NCBI GenBank assembly: GCA_040830705.1
Contig: JBFOME010000006.1
Span: 124,001-188,000, forward strand
Direction: 5' to 3'
DNA: 64,000 nt
Source of the DNA: Ruegeria_C sp040830705
GTDB taxonomy: Bacteria > Pseudomonadota > Alphaproteobacteria > Rhodobacterales > Rhodobacteraceae
This document shows positions 27,529 through 35,846 of this stretch, piece by piece (position 1 is the first letter of the stretch; each line of letters begins with the position of its first letter). Below the pieces are notes generated by a model, which saw nothing but the letters and a program-made list of their open reading frames with translations, had not been told where the DNA came from and made no database searches. The position numbers and the translations under genes are program-made.

Positions 27529-29238
27529 TTAACTCTCCGCCACGAGGTTTTCGGTCGACAGATCGTCGAGTTTGGGCATCAACTCCAGCAACTCGCGTGC
27601 ATATTCGGTTTGCGGATTGGCAAACAGATCATCGGTCTGCTGAATCTCGGCGATCTTGCCGCCCTTCATCACCGCCACGCGGTCGCACATCTGCCGCACC
27701 ACAGGTAAATCATGCGAGATAAACAGCATGGTCAGACCCAGATGTTCCTGTAGATCCTTGAGGATGTTCAGGATCTGCGCCTGAATCGACACGTCCAAGG
27801 CGCTGGTGGGTTCGTCACAGATCAGGAACCGGGGCTGGGTGGCCAAGGCCCGCGCAATCGAAATCCGCTGCCGCTGCCCACCAGAGAACTCATGCGGGTA
27901 TTTCATCGCCGCCTCAGCGCCCAAACCGACCTGATCCAGCAGCTCGCGCACCCGCTTGTCGATGGCATCTCCTTCAAGCAGGCGGTGATGGCGGATCGGT
28001 TCGGCCACGATGTCATCCACGCGCATGCGCGGGTTGAGCGAGGAATACGGGTCCTGGAAAATCATCTGGATTTCCTGGCGATAGGCGTTCAGTGCCGCCT
28101 TGTCGCTCAGGTCGCTGACCACTTGCCCGTCAAAGGTGATGCGACCCTCGTCCACGTCATAAAGACCTGCGATCATCCGGGCGACGGTGGATTTGCCGGA
28201 CCCGGATTCACCGACAACGCCAAACACCTCGCCCGGTTTGACATCGAAGCTCACCGAATCCACGGCGGTGAAATATTCCCGGTCCCAGGGCAACAGGCCC
28301 TTGCGCAGCAAAAAGCGCTTGGTGATGCCTTCGATCTGGAACAGCGGCTTTGACATGTCATTGTCGGTCTTGGGCCAGTTCCGCGCCAGATCTTCGATCG
28401 CAAAGCGGGTCTCGCGTCCGCCATAGCTGATCTGCGGAAAGCGGTGCAGCTTGAGCGTCGGACGCGGCACCGCGGCGATCAGCGACTTGGTATAAGGGTG
28501 CTGCGGGTTGCCCATGATCTCATGCGTGGGGCCGCTTTCCACCGGCTCGCCATCATACATCACGGTGACCAGATCGGTGGTCTCGGCAATCACGCCCATA
28601 TCATGGGTCACAAGGATGACGCCCACCTGACGCTCGCGCGCCAACTCCTTGATCAGGTCGAGGATCTGGGCCTGAACGGCCACGTCCAGCGCGGTGGTTG
28701 GCTCATCGGCGATGATCACGTCGGGGTCTGAACACAGCGCCAGCGCAATGACCACGCGCTGCCGCATACCGCCCGAGAACTGATGCGGATATTGGTTGAG
28801 CCTTGTGTCGGGATCGGGGATGCCGACCCGGTCAATCAGGTCGCGGGCGCGTTTGGTGGCCTCCGCCTCCGAGACATCGTGATGGGCCTGAATAGTCTCG
28901 ACCAATTGTTCCTTGACCGTAAAAAGCGGGTTCAGCGAGGTCAGCGGGTCCTGAAAGATCATCGAGATGCTGCGCCCGCGCAGCTTGCGCATGGCCTCAT
29001 CATCCAATCCGCTGATCTGCTCGCCCTTAAAGCTGATCACGCCAGCAGTGATATGGCCGGGCCGTTCCAACAGCCCCAGCACCGCTGCGCCGATGGTGGA
29101 TTTGCCAGCCCCGGATTCGCCCACCAGCCCGTGGATCTGGCCAGGCTCGACCACAAGCGAGGCATGGTTCACCGCCCGGAACACCTTGCGGCGAGTAGGG
29201 AATTCGACGGTCAGGTCTTTGATATCAAGTAGGGTCAT
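27529..29238 (-). CDS. Dipeptide/opine ABC importer, fused dual ATP-binding protein (DppD-DppF type)
   Basis: This 569-aa protein contains two complete ABC ATPase domains. The first has Walker A GESGAGKST, signature FSGGMRQR and Walker B VIIADEPTTALD. The second has GESGSGKST, FSGGQRQR and FLICDEPTSALD, each followed by an oligopeptide-family C-terminal region. It energises the two permeases encoded upstream. The start is an ATG at 29238 that overlaps the DppC-like stop codon as ATGA; the longer open frame is spurious. It is the last gene of the leftward operon SBP-DppB-DppC-DppDF. The substrate class is peptides, opines or related compounds. Confidence 0.95.
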   Translation of the reverse strand: MTLLDIKDLTVEFPTRRKVFRAVNHASLVVEPGQIHGLVGESGAGKSTIGAAVLGLLERPGHITAGVISFKGEQISGLDDEAMRKLRGRSISMIFQDPLTSLNPLFTVKEQLVETIQAHHDVSEAEATKRARDLIDRVGIPDPDTRLNQYPHQFSGGMRQRVVIALALCSDPDVIIADEPTTALDVAVQAQILDLIKELARERQVGVILVTHDMGVIAETTDLVTVMYDGEPVESGPTHEIMGNPQHPYTKSLIAAVPRPTLKLHRFPQISYGGRETRFAIEDLARNWPKTDNDMSKPLFQIEGITKRFLLRKGLLPWDREYFTAVDSVSFDVKPGEVFGVVGESGSGKSTVARMIAGLYDVDEGRITFDGQVVSDLSDKAALNAYRQEIQMIFQDPYSSLNPRMRVDDIVAEPIRHHRLLEGDAIDKRVRELLDQVGLGAEAAMKYPHEFSGGQRQRISIARALATQPRFLICDEPTSALDVSIQAQILNILKDLQEHLGLTMLFISHDLPVVRQMCDRVAVMKGGKIAEIQQTDDLFANPQTEYARELLELMPKLDDLSTENLVAES

Positions 29239-30191
29239 CGCAGCTTCGGATTCAGAGCGTCGCGCAGCCAGTCGCCCAGTAGGTTGACGGAGAGGGCGAG
29301 CGCCAGAAGGGTTACGGCGGGGAAGAACAGGATCCACCATTCGCCAGAGAACAGGAATCCCTGGCCAATGCGGATCAGCGTGCCCAGCGAGGGCTGGGTG
29401 GGCGGGGCGCCCACGCCGAGGAAGCTGAGTGTAGCCTCGGCAATAATCGCCAGCGCCAGCGAGATGGTCGAGATCACCAGCACAGGTGACAGCACATTGG
29501 GCAGGATATGGCGGAACATGATCGGCAGCGATCCGCGACCGATCAACCGCGCAGCCTGCACATATTCCTTGTTCTTCTCGACCAGCGCGGCCCCGCGCAC
29601 CACGCGGGCGAACTGCACCCAGTCAGAGAGTGCGATGGCCACGATCAGCACCCAGATTGCCATCTGGTTGCGGTATTCCGGCGGAGTGAAGCCCTTGGCG
29701 ATGCCAAAGATCAGCATGGCGACCAGAATGGCAGGGAAGGTCAGTTGCACATCCGCGACCCGCATGATCAGCGTTTCGACCCAGCCACCGATATAGGCTG
29801 CGACGAGGCCCAGGATCACACCGATGATCATCGCCAGCAGAACCGCCGAAACCCCCACAAAGAGTGAGATACGCAGCCCGTAAAGGATGGTCGAGAACAC
29901 ATCGCGGCCCTGATCGTCTGTGCCCAGCAGGAATGTGTCCTGCGTGAAGGCATTGGGCTGACCCGGCGGGGTGAACCCGTTCATCAGGTTCAGCGTGGCC
30001 GGGTCAAACGGGTTATGGGGCGCGATCCAGGGCGCAAAAAGCGCTGCAAGAAACAGCACCAGCACCACCAGCAGCGCCACGATCGCCACTGGCGAATGGC
30101 GGAATGCATAGGCAAAGTCGCTGTCCCACATCTGAGCAAACCGCGAGGGCTGGGACTGGGCAGGGGCGGGTTTTTGGGTCAAATCGCTCAT
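29235..30191 (-). CDS. Peptide ABC importer permease, DppC type
   Basis: This 318-aa inner-membrane permease has a polar N-terminus, a first helix (SPVAIVALLVVLVLFLAALF) and about five more. The typical GTDDQGRDVFSTILYGLR appears just after, and the EAA-like loop is AARLIGRGSLPIMFRHILPN. This is the DppC/OppC profile. It pairs with the DppB-like protein encoded immediately upstream, with starts and stops overlapping by four bases on both sides, so the four-gene unit is tightly coupled. Confidence 0.94.
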   Translation of the reverse strand: MSDLTQKPAPAQSQPSRFAQMWDSDFAYAFRHSPVAIVALLVVLVLFLAALFAPWIAPHNPFDPATLNLMNGFTPPGQPNAFTQDTFLLGTDDQGRDVFSTILYGLRISLFVGVSAVLLAMIIGVILGLVAAYIGGWVETLIMRVADVQLTFPAILVAMLIFGIAKGFTPPEYRNQMAIWVLIVAIALSDWVQFARVVRGAALVEKNKEYVQAARLIGRGSLPIMFRHILPNVLSPVLVISTISLALAIIAEATLSFLGVGAPPTQPSLGTLIRIGQGFLFSGEWWILFFPAVTLLALALSVNLLGDWLRDALNPKLR

Positions 30192-31165
30192 GCGGTCCTC
30201 CCGTCGATGCGCAGGCGTGGATCGATGGCGTAATAGAGCAGGTCAACGATCAGGTTGATCGACACAAACATCACCGAAATCAGCATCAGATAGGCGGCCA
30301 TGACCGGGATGTCGACGAACTGGATCGCGTTGATGAAGAGCAGGCCCACACCGGGCCACTGGAACACCGTCTCGGTGATGATGGCAAAGGCGATGATCGA
30401 GCCCAGTTGCAGCCCCGTCACCGTAATCACGGGTACCAGAGTATTCTTCAGCGCGTGGCGGAAGTTGATGACACGGTCGGTCAGGCCGCGGGCGCGGGCA
30501 AAGCGAACGTAGTCGGCGCGCAGCACTTCCAGCATTTCCGAGCGCACCAAGCGCATAATCAGCGTCATCTGGTATAGCCCCAATGTGATCGCGGGTAATA
30601 TCAGCGCCTTGAGGCCGGATGCGGTCAGGAAGCCGGTGGACCAGTTGCCGATCTTCACTGTCTCGCCACGTCCGAAACTGGGTAACAAATCCAGCTCGAC
30701 CGAAAAGACATAGATCAGCAATATTCCGATCAGGAAGGTGGGCAGCGAGACCCCGATCAAACTGACTGTCATGATGGCATTTGCGGCAAAGCCTTGTCGT
30801 CGGATCGCGGTGAAGACGCCCAGAGCGATGCCCAAGGTGATCGCAAGAAAACCCGACACAGCGGCCAGTTCCAGCGTCGCAGGTGCGCGCTCGGCAATGA
30901 TGGTCGAGACCGGCCGACCCTGACGGTAGGAGACGCCGAAATTGCCCTCGACCGCGCCTTGCAGGAATTTGAAATACTGCACCGGGAACGGCTTATCGAG
31001 GCCCAGTTCGGTGCGCAGCCGGTCGATATCGGCCTGCGTGCGTTCCTGCCCCAGCATGTTGTCGATCGGGTCGCCAACGAAGCGGAACATCGAAAACGCG
31101 ACCAGCCCCACGACAAGCAGAACGATCACGGACTGAAACACCCGCCGGATGATATAGGCTAGCAT
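30188..31165 (-). CDS. Peptide ABC importer permease, DppB type
   Basis: This 325-aa permease has the DppB N-terminus (MLAYIIRRVFQSVIVLLVVG), the RTELGLDKPFPVQYFKFL periplasmic stretch and the cytoplasmic loop DYVRFARARGLTDRVINFRH. About six membrane helices are visible. It is the second gene of the leftward operon, 142 bp after the binding-protein gene, with a hairpin between. The stop overlaps the DppC-like start. Confidence 0.94.
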   Translation of the reverse strand: MLAYIIRRVFQSVIVLLVVGLVAFSMFRFVGDPIDNMLGQERTQADIDRLRTELGLDKPFPVQYFKFLQGAVEGNFGVSYRQGRPVSTIIAERAPATLELAAVSGFLAITLGIALGVFTAIRRQGFAANAIMTVSLIGVSLPTFLIGILLIYVFSVELDLLPSFGRGETVKIGNWSTGFLTASGLKALILPAITLGLYQMTLIMRLVRSEMLEVLRADYVRFARARGLTDRVINFRHALKNTLVPVITVTGLQLGSIIAFAIITETVFQWPGVGLLFINAIQFVDIPVMAAYLMLISVMFVSINLIVDLLYYAIDPRLRIDGRTA

Positions 31166-31260
31166 TCTGTCTCCCTTTTATTCCGGTTTCTTGTGACGCG
31201 CCCGGATTGCGGTCGGACGATCTGCGCCGTCCTTGCTATCCTTTGGTGATAGTGCAGTTT

Positions 31261-31289
31261 GCCGGGACCCGCTAGAGCTAGATCCCGGC
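31261..31289. terminator. Hairpin between binding-protein and permease genes
   Basis: Arms GCCGGGA (31261-31267) and TCCCGGC (31283-31289) enclose a 15-base loop. The T-run lies on the plus-strand side, so for the leftward operon this is more likely an mRNA-stabilising intercistronic hairpin than a true terminator, raising binding protein over permease. Confidence 0.5.
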
Positions 31290-31307
31290 TTTTTGGTTGG
31301 CGTCGGG

Positions 31308-32873
31308 TCAGCTTACGTTGACCCAGCGCAGGATGAAGAAGTTGTCGGGCCGTTGCGTCAGGTCAACATTGCTGCGTGTGCCCCAGACAAGCGGTTGCAC
31401 GTAGAGCGGGACATAAGTGTGTTCGTCCTGCATGATCTGCGTGACCTCATCCAGCATGGCCTGCCGTTTCCCCGCATCCAGCTCCGCCTGGATCAAGGGC
31501 AGCAATTCATCAACCCGTGCATTCGAGAAACCGCCGAAATTCCAGCTTCCCAGCTTCTTGTCGGGGTTGGGTGTGGTCACCAGAAAGCGGATCGGGTGTT
31601 CCGCGTCGAAGGTGCCGGGGCTCCAGCCCAGCAGGTACATGTCGTAATTGTCTTCGCGCAGCTCGGGCCAGTAGTTGCGCACCGGCATGGCGTCCAACTC
31701 GGCCTTTATGCCGATCTGGGCCAGCATGCTGACCACCGCCTGACAGACTGCCTCATCGTTCAGATAGCGGTCATTGGGGCATTTCAGCCCGAACGAGAAC
31801 CCGTCCGGATAGCCTGCCTCGGTCAGCAACGCCTTGGCGGCCTCCACGTCGAACTCCGGGCGGCTGGCAAGGGCGGTGGAATAGCCGCTCATGGCAGGGC
31901 TGACCAATTGCGAGGCTTCTTCAGCATTGCCGCGCATGATGGTGGCCAGAATGGCGGGCACGCTGATCGCTTGCGCCACGGCCTGCCGCACGCGCACATC
32001 CTTGAAGGGGTTCGGCTGTCCCGCGTTGTCCCCGTATTTCAGCGCCTCGGCCTCATGCGGGAAGCCCAGCATGATCACCCGCGCCTCGATGCCCTGAATG
32101 ACTTCAACCTCATCGCTTTGTTTGAGGCGTTCTGCATCCTGAATGGGAACCGGGTTGATCATATCCACATCACCCGACAGGAGCGCCGCCACCGCCGTTG
32201 CCGGGTTCTGGATCGGGGTAAACTCGGCATGTGTGATGTTATGCGTCGCCTCGTCCCACCAGCCCTCGAACGGCTCCAGCACCGTGCGCAGGCCAGGCTC
32301 GCGCGCGGTGACCTTGAAGGCGCCGGTGCCGTTGGCGTTCAGTGTCGCATAGTTGCCGTTGTCTTTGTCGGGCAGTGTGGCCGCATTCGCTTCGGCCCAG
32401 CCGCTATCCATGATCATCCAGTTGGCGATGGAACCCGGAAAGATCGGGTTGGGGCCATGGGTCAGGATGTCGATCGTGTAATCATCAACGATCTTGACCT
32501 CTTTGACAGGCGCAAACCAGCTGTTGGTATCGGCCACCTCGTTAGAGGCGCGTTCATAAGAAAACAGCACATCCTCGGCAGTGAAGTCGCTGCCATCGTG
32601 AAACGTGACGCCCTCGCGCAGGTTGAAACGCCAGCCTTCGCCATCGCCGATCGGCTCCCATGACACAGCAAGCGCCGGTTCGACCGCCATCTCCTGATTC
32701 CGGCGCACCAGCCCCTCATAGACATTGTTGAGAAAACCCAGCACCGGGGCAGAGTTGACCGCATGCGGGTCCAGCGTCTGCGGATCGGTGGTCGAGGCCC
32801 ATTTGAAATCGGCGGCCTGCGCGGCACTTGCAGCCAGCAGGACCAGCCCGATGGCGGATGATCTGAGGAACAT
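31308..32873 (-). CDS. Peptide/opine ABC importer periplasmic binding protein, DppA type
   Basis: This 521-aa family 5 extracellular solute-binding protein has a signal peptide (MFLRSSAIGLVLLAASAAQA). Family landmarks are WASTTDPQTLDPHAVNSAPV, FNLREGVTFHDGSDFTAEDV, and near the end LGWSPGTFDAEHPIRFL. It captures a peptide, opine or similar ligand for the permeases encoded downstream. The ATG at 32873 is the first start with a signal peptide; the longer frame is spurious. It closely resembles the orphan receptor at 37282-38862 (both have CPNDRY.NDEA.CQA), so one of the two may widen the substrate range. Confidence 0.94.
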   Translation of the reverse strand: MFLRSSAIGLVLLAASAAQAADFKWASTTDPQTLDPHAVNSAPVLGFLNNVYEGLVRRNQEMAVEPALAVSWEPIGDGEGWRFNLREGVTFHDGSDFTAEDVLFSYERASNEVADTNSWFAPVKEVKIVDDYTIDILTHGPNPIFPGSIANWMIMDSGWAEANAATLPDKDNGNYATLNANGTGAFKVTAREPGLRTVLEPFEGWWDEATHNITHAEFTPIQNPATAVAALLSGDVDMINPVPIQDAERLKQSDEVEVIQGIEARVIMLGFPHEAEALKYGDNAGQPNPFKDVRVRQAVAQAISVPAILATIMRGNAEEASQLVSPAMSGYSTALASRPEFDVEAAKALLTEAGYPDGFSFGLKCPNDRYLNDEAVCQAVVSMLAQIGIKAELDAMPVRNYWPELREDNYDMYLLGWSPGTFDAEHPIRFLVTTPNPDKKLGSWNFGGFSNARVDELLPLIQAELDAGKRQAMLDEVTQIMQDEHTYVPLYVQPLVWGTRSNVDLTQRPDNFFILRWVNVS

Positions 32874-33011
32874 GGTGGAAACTCCCTGATGGTATCGCAA
32901 ACATGTTTGAGGATTTGACGGGCGGCGTAAAGGGCAAGCGGCGGGTTCTTTCGGCAATCCGTGCGGGCCAAGTCGCGCCAGATGTCATCTTGGGCAGCGT
33001 TAAGAAAAGTT

Positions 33012-33059
33012 AAGCCTTTGAACAGACGACCCAAAGGCTTGCCTCCCACGTTTTGGAGG
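33012..33059. promoter_or_regulatory. Two adjacent inverted repeats ahead of the first NHLP precursor gene
   Basis: AAGCCTTTG (33012-33020) pairs with CAAAGGCTT (33032-33040), and CCTCC (33042-33046) pairs with GGAGG (33055-33059). They lie in the divergent gap between the peptide importer and the precursor genes, 50 bases before the first precursor start. They may be an operator, a leader RNA structure or the end of a leader transcript; nothing here tells which. Confidence 0.45.
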
Positions 33060-33108
33060 TAAGTCAAATAGCGGGGCATCTCGCGCAGCGAAATCAAGGG
33101 GTCAACCG

Positions 33109-33444
33109 ATGTTGGACGAAAAGACCTACAAAGCGCGCTTGCAGGACATCTATGCGCGCGCCTGGCGCGATCCGGTGTTTGCACGGGAGCTTCAAAACGA
33201 TCCCCATGCGGCCCTCGCGACCTATTTCGAGGGCATTCCAGGCGATTACGAGATTCGCGTGGTGCAGGACAGCTTGGATACGAAATACCTGCATATCCCG
33301 ACCCCACCAACCGAAGGTGAGATCGATGAACGGGATCTGTTGCAGGCCCAGGGCGGCACAACGCCGGTCTGCGTCAGCTATATCGTCACCACCATTGTGT
33401 CAGCGGTGGGTGTCACGGTCTACACCACGATCGAAAATCCATAA
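33109..33444 (+). CDS. NHLP-leader RiPP precursor-like peptide 1
   Basis: This 111-aa protein has an 83-residue leader ending in Gly-Gly and a 28-residue tail. The leader has the nitrile-hydratase-alpha-like features of NHLP precursors: YARAWRDPVFARELQNDPHA, then YEIRVVQDSLDTKYLHIP, a proline-rich link, an acidic ERDLL and AQGG. The tail begins TTPVCVSYIV and ends TTIENP. It is rich in Val, Ile, Thr and Ser with one Cys. Cleavage after GG and modification of Ser/Thr/Cys or backbone are inferred from the family. AAGGGG precedes the ATG. It is the first of three tandem paralogues, 39 bp before the next. No maturation enzyme is adjacent. Confidence 0.82.
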   Translation: MLDEKTYKARLQDIYARAWRDPVFARELQNDPHAALATYFEGIPGDYEIRVVQDSLDTKYLHIPTPPTEGEIDERDLLQAQGGTTPVCVSYIVTTIVSAVGVTVYTTIENP

Positions 33445-33483
33445 GCAGCGAGCATCACTCGATGCTTCGAAAGGATAGAGAAC

Positions 33484-33828
33484 ATGAAAAGCCCGCATTT
33501 TCAGAAACAGAGCTTCGTGGAGCTTCAGCGTCGCGCGCGGACAGAACCCGCATTCCTTAAACAGCTTCAAGACGAGCCGCATGCGGTTCTGGCGGAGTAT
33601 GTTGGCCCAATCGACAGGGAAATCGAGATCAGGGTCGTGCAGGACACAGACAAGACCAAATACCTGCATATCGCGTCGCCGCCGCCGCAAGGCGAAGTCA
33701 ACGAACATGACCTTATGCGCGTGCAGGGCGGGACCACCCCGGTTTGTATCGGCGTTTCCGTCATCTCGGCGTTATCCCTGGTAAGTGTCTCGGCCCAGAG
33801 CATCGCACAGACGAGTCTCATCGACTGA
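33484..33828 (+). CDS. NHLP-leader RiPP precursor-like peptide 2
   Basis: This 114-aa paralogue of the preceding gene again has GG at residues 82-83. The leader shares RRARTEPAFLKQLQDEPHA and IEIRVVQDTDKTKYLHI with its neighbours. The 31-residue tail begins TTPVCIGVSV, continues with a run of Ser, Val, Leu and Ala (ISALSLVSVS) and ends SLID. Only the first five tail positions match peptide 1; the rest diverges, the usual sign of a variable core behind a fixed leader. A ribosome binding site (AAGGATAGAG) precedes the ATG, and a small inverted repeat (AGCATC/GATGCT) lies in the gap before it. Confidence 0.82.
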   Translation: MKSPHFQKQSFVELQRRARTEPAFLKQLQDEPHAVLAEYVGPIDREIEIRVVQDTDKTKYLHIASPPPQGEVNEHDLMRVQGGTTPVCIGVSVISALSLVSVSAQSIAQTSLID

Positions 33829-33932
33829 ACGAGCCCGAATTCATTGGAAGATCACCCCAAGGAACTGCGCATTTGGTCACGTTGAGGGAGGCCGACACAG
33901 GCCCCTCCAAACCCAACTTGAGGAGAGAGAAC

Positions 33933-34262
33933 ATGCAACCAAAGAATGAAAGCAACCGACGCATGGCGCAAATACAGGACCGGGCACAGAGCGACCCTGC
34001 GTTTCGGACGCAACTGCAACGTGATCCGCATAAAGCGCTGGAAGAATATTTCGGCCCGATTGACAGCGATATCGAGATCCGCGTGGTACAGGATACCGAG
34101 CAGACAAAATACCTGCATGTCCCACCGCCGCCGCCGCAGGGTGAGATCAGCGACTACGATCTCGTGACTGCGCAGGGTGGCACGACACCGCTTTGTGCCT
34201 CGATAATTGTCTCTATAATTTCGATGTACAGCGTTTCCGTCGGCGCAACCACGAATTCCTGA
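33933..34262 (+). CDS. NHLP-leader RiPP precursor-like peptide 3
   Basis: This 109-aa third paralogue is nearest to peptide 2 in the leader (DRAQSDPAFRTQLQRDPHKA, FGPIDSDIEIRVVQDT, then QTKYLHVPPPPPQGE). GG is again at residues 82-83. The 26-residue tail begins TTPLCASIIV and ends GATTNS, with alternating Ser and aliphatic residues and no second Cys. The start is the ATG at 33933 after GAGGAGAGAG; the longer open frame does not match the family. It ends 12 bp from the convergent amino-acid ABC operon. Confidence 0.82.
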   Translation: MQPKNESNRRMAQIQDRAQSDPAFRTQLQRDPHKALEEYFGPIDSDIEIRVVQDTEQTKYLHVPPPPPQGEISDYDLVTAQGGTTPLCASIIVSIISMYSVSVGATTNS

Positions 34263-34274
34263 GGCGAGTTCGGT

Positions 34275-35003
34275 TTACAAAACCGCGCTGAGAAAGGCCT
34301 GTGTCCGGGGCTGTTGTGGGTTGCCGAACAGCACCTCGGGCGGGCCTTGCTCCAAAATGCGACCATCGCAGAGGAAGCAGACCTTGTCTGCAACTTCGCG
34401 GGCAAATCCCATCTCGTGCGTGGCCATCACCATGGTCATGCCCTGTGATTTGAGCTGGCGCAGCACGTCCAGAACCTCACCCACGAGTTCGGGGTCCAGC
34501 GCCGAGGTGATCTCGTCGAACAAAATGATCTCAGGTTGCATGGCGAGCGCGCGGATGATGGCGACGCGCTGCTGCTGACCGCCAGAGAGTTGGTCGGGGT
34601 AGTGCTGCATATGTTCGGATAGACCGAAGCGTTGGAACAGCGCGGTAATCTCGGGGCGCAGCTGATCGCGGGACAGGCGCTTGATCCGGCGCGGGGCCAG
34701 CATAACGTTTTCTTCCGCAGTCATGTGCGGAAACAGGTTGAAGCTTTGAAACACCAGACCGATGCGCTGACGGACGGGCTGCGGGTCGCGTTCGGGGTCC
34801 GAGATGTCTTGCCCGTCCAACTCGATATAGCCATCATCAACGGGTTCAAGCAGGTTGATACAGCGCAGCAGGGTGGACTTGCCCGACCCCGATGCGCCGA
34901 TCAGGCAGACCATCTCGCCTTCACTCACCTCAAGATCAAGGCCGTCGATCACTGGTTTGTTTCCAAAGGATTTTCGTAGGTTACGCAAAACCAAATGTGT
35001 CAT
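34275..35003 (-). CDS. Polar amino acid ABC importer ATP-binding protein (GlnQ/HisP type)
   Basis: This 242-aa ATPase has Walker A GASGSGKST, signature LSGGQQQR, Walker B ILFDEITSALD and the switch histidine in VMATHEMGFAREVAD, which is typical of the polar amino acid group. One unusual point is the Walker B tail DEITSALD instead of the usual DEPTSALD. It ends the leftward operon DUF4329-SBP-permease-ATPase; its ATG overlaps the permease stop as TGATG. It likely imports a polar amino acid or an opine-like compound. Confidence 0.94.
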   Translation of the reverse strand: MTHLVLRNLRKSFGNKPVIDGLDLEVSEGEMVCLIGASGSGKSTLLRCINLLEPVDDGYIELDGQDISDPERDPQPVRQRIGLVFQSFNLFPHMTAEENVMLAPRRIKRLSRDQLRPEITALFQRFGLSEHMQHYPDQLSGGQQQRVAIIRALAMQPEIILFDEITSALDPELVGEVLDVLRQLKSQGMTMVMATHEMGFAREVADKVCFLCDGRILEQGPPEVLFGNPQQPRTQAFLSAVL

Positions 35004-35839
35004 CAGCTGCGCGCCCGGTTCTGCTTCGCGATCAGGTAATCTGCATAGCGTGTGGCCGGGATGGTCACGCAGAGAAAGATGATCGCGGCCACCACATAGG
35101 GCGTGAAATTGGCCAGCAGCGATTTGAACACGCCCGCCTGGCGCAGGACCTCAACCGGGCCGATGAAGGACAAGAGCGCGACATCCTTTTGCAACGCGAT
35201 GAACATGTTCATGTTGGCCGGCACCACCCGGCGCAGGGCCTGAGGCAAGATGACAAAGCGCATCGTGTCCGATTTCGACATCCCCAGCGACAGGGCGGCG
35301 GCGCGTTGCGAAGCATGGATGGACTCGATGCCCGAGCGGTAGATCTCCGCGACATAGGCCGAATAGGTCAGAATCAGTGCCAGCGAGCCCCAGATATAGG
35401 GCGAATTCCACGGTCGTGGCAGGCCCAGCCCCGGCACGCCAAATCCGATCAAATAGACCACAAGCACCACTGGAACGCCGCGAAAGACATCCGTGTAGAG
35501 GATGGCGAACAGCCGCAGCGGGTAAAGCGCAGGATTGCGCACATCGCGACAAAGCGCGATCACCAGCGCCCAGACCGCGATCAGCGGTGCGCACCAGGCA
35601 AAAATCGCCACATCCAGCAGAAAGGCCTGCAGCAGCTTTGGAAAGGTTTTGACGAAAACCTCACCGTTAAAGAAGCTCTTTTGAACTGCCTCCCAGCCCG
35701 GAGCCAGCGGCACCAGCACGACAATTGCTGCGACGACCAAAAGCGTTGAAAGCGTCGCGATGGTGATGCCGCGTTTGCGCGCGCGCGCCTCATAGATTTC
35801 ACGCCGGGTCTTGCCCGGCGCTGCTGCGGGCAAAGTCAT
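35003..35839 (-). CDS. Polar amino acid ABC importer permease (HisM/GlnP type)
   Basis: This 278-aa inner-membrane protein begins with a basic N-terminus (TRREIYEARARKRG) and has around five helices. The family loop VAEIYRSGIESIHASQRAAA continues into ALSLGMSKSDTMRFVILPQALRR (shortened here), the EAA motif that contacts the ATPase. The start at 35839 is the first ATG consistent with the family. The gene lies seven bases after the binding-protein gene and overlaps the ATPase gene. A single permease suggests a homodimeric channel. Confidence 0.92.
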   Translation of the reverse strand: MTLPAAAPGKTRREIYEARARKRGITIATLSTLLVVAAIVVLVPLAPGWEAVQKSFFNGEVFVKTFPKLLQAFLLDVAIFAWCAPLIAVWALVIALCRDVRNPALYPLRLFAILYTDVFRGVPVVLVVYLIGFGVPGLGLPRPWNSPYIWGSLALILTYSAYVAEIYRSGIESIHASQRAAALSLGMSKSDTMRFVILPQALRRVVPANMNMFIALQKDVALLSFIGPVEVLRQAGVFKSLLANFTPYVVAAIIFLCVTIPATRYADYLIAKQNRARS

Positions 35840-35846
35840 GCCATGC

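Noticed and set aside
31233..32663. 476-codon open frame on the plus strand
   Set aside because: It is antisense to the DppA-type receptor gene; no family features are present.
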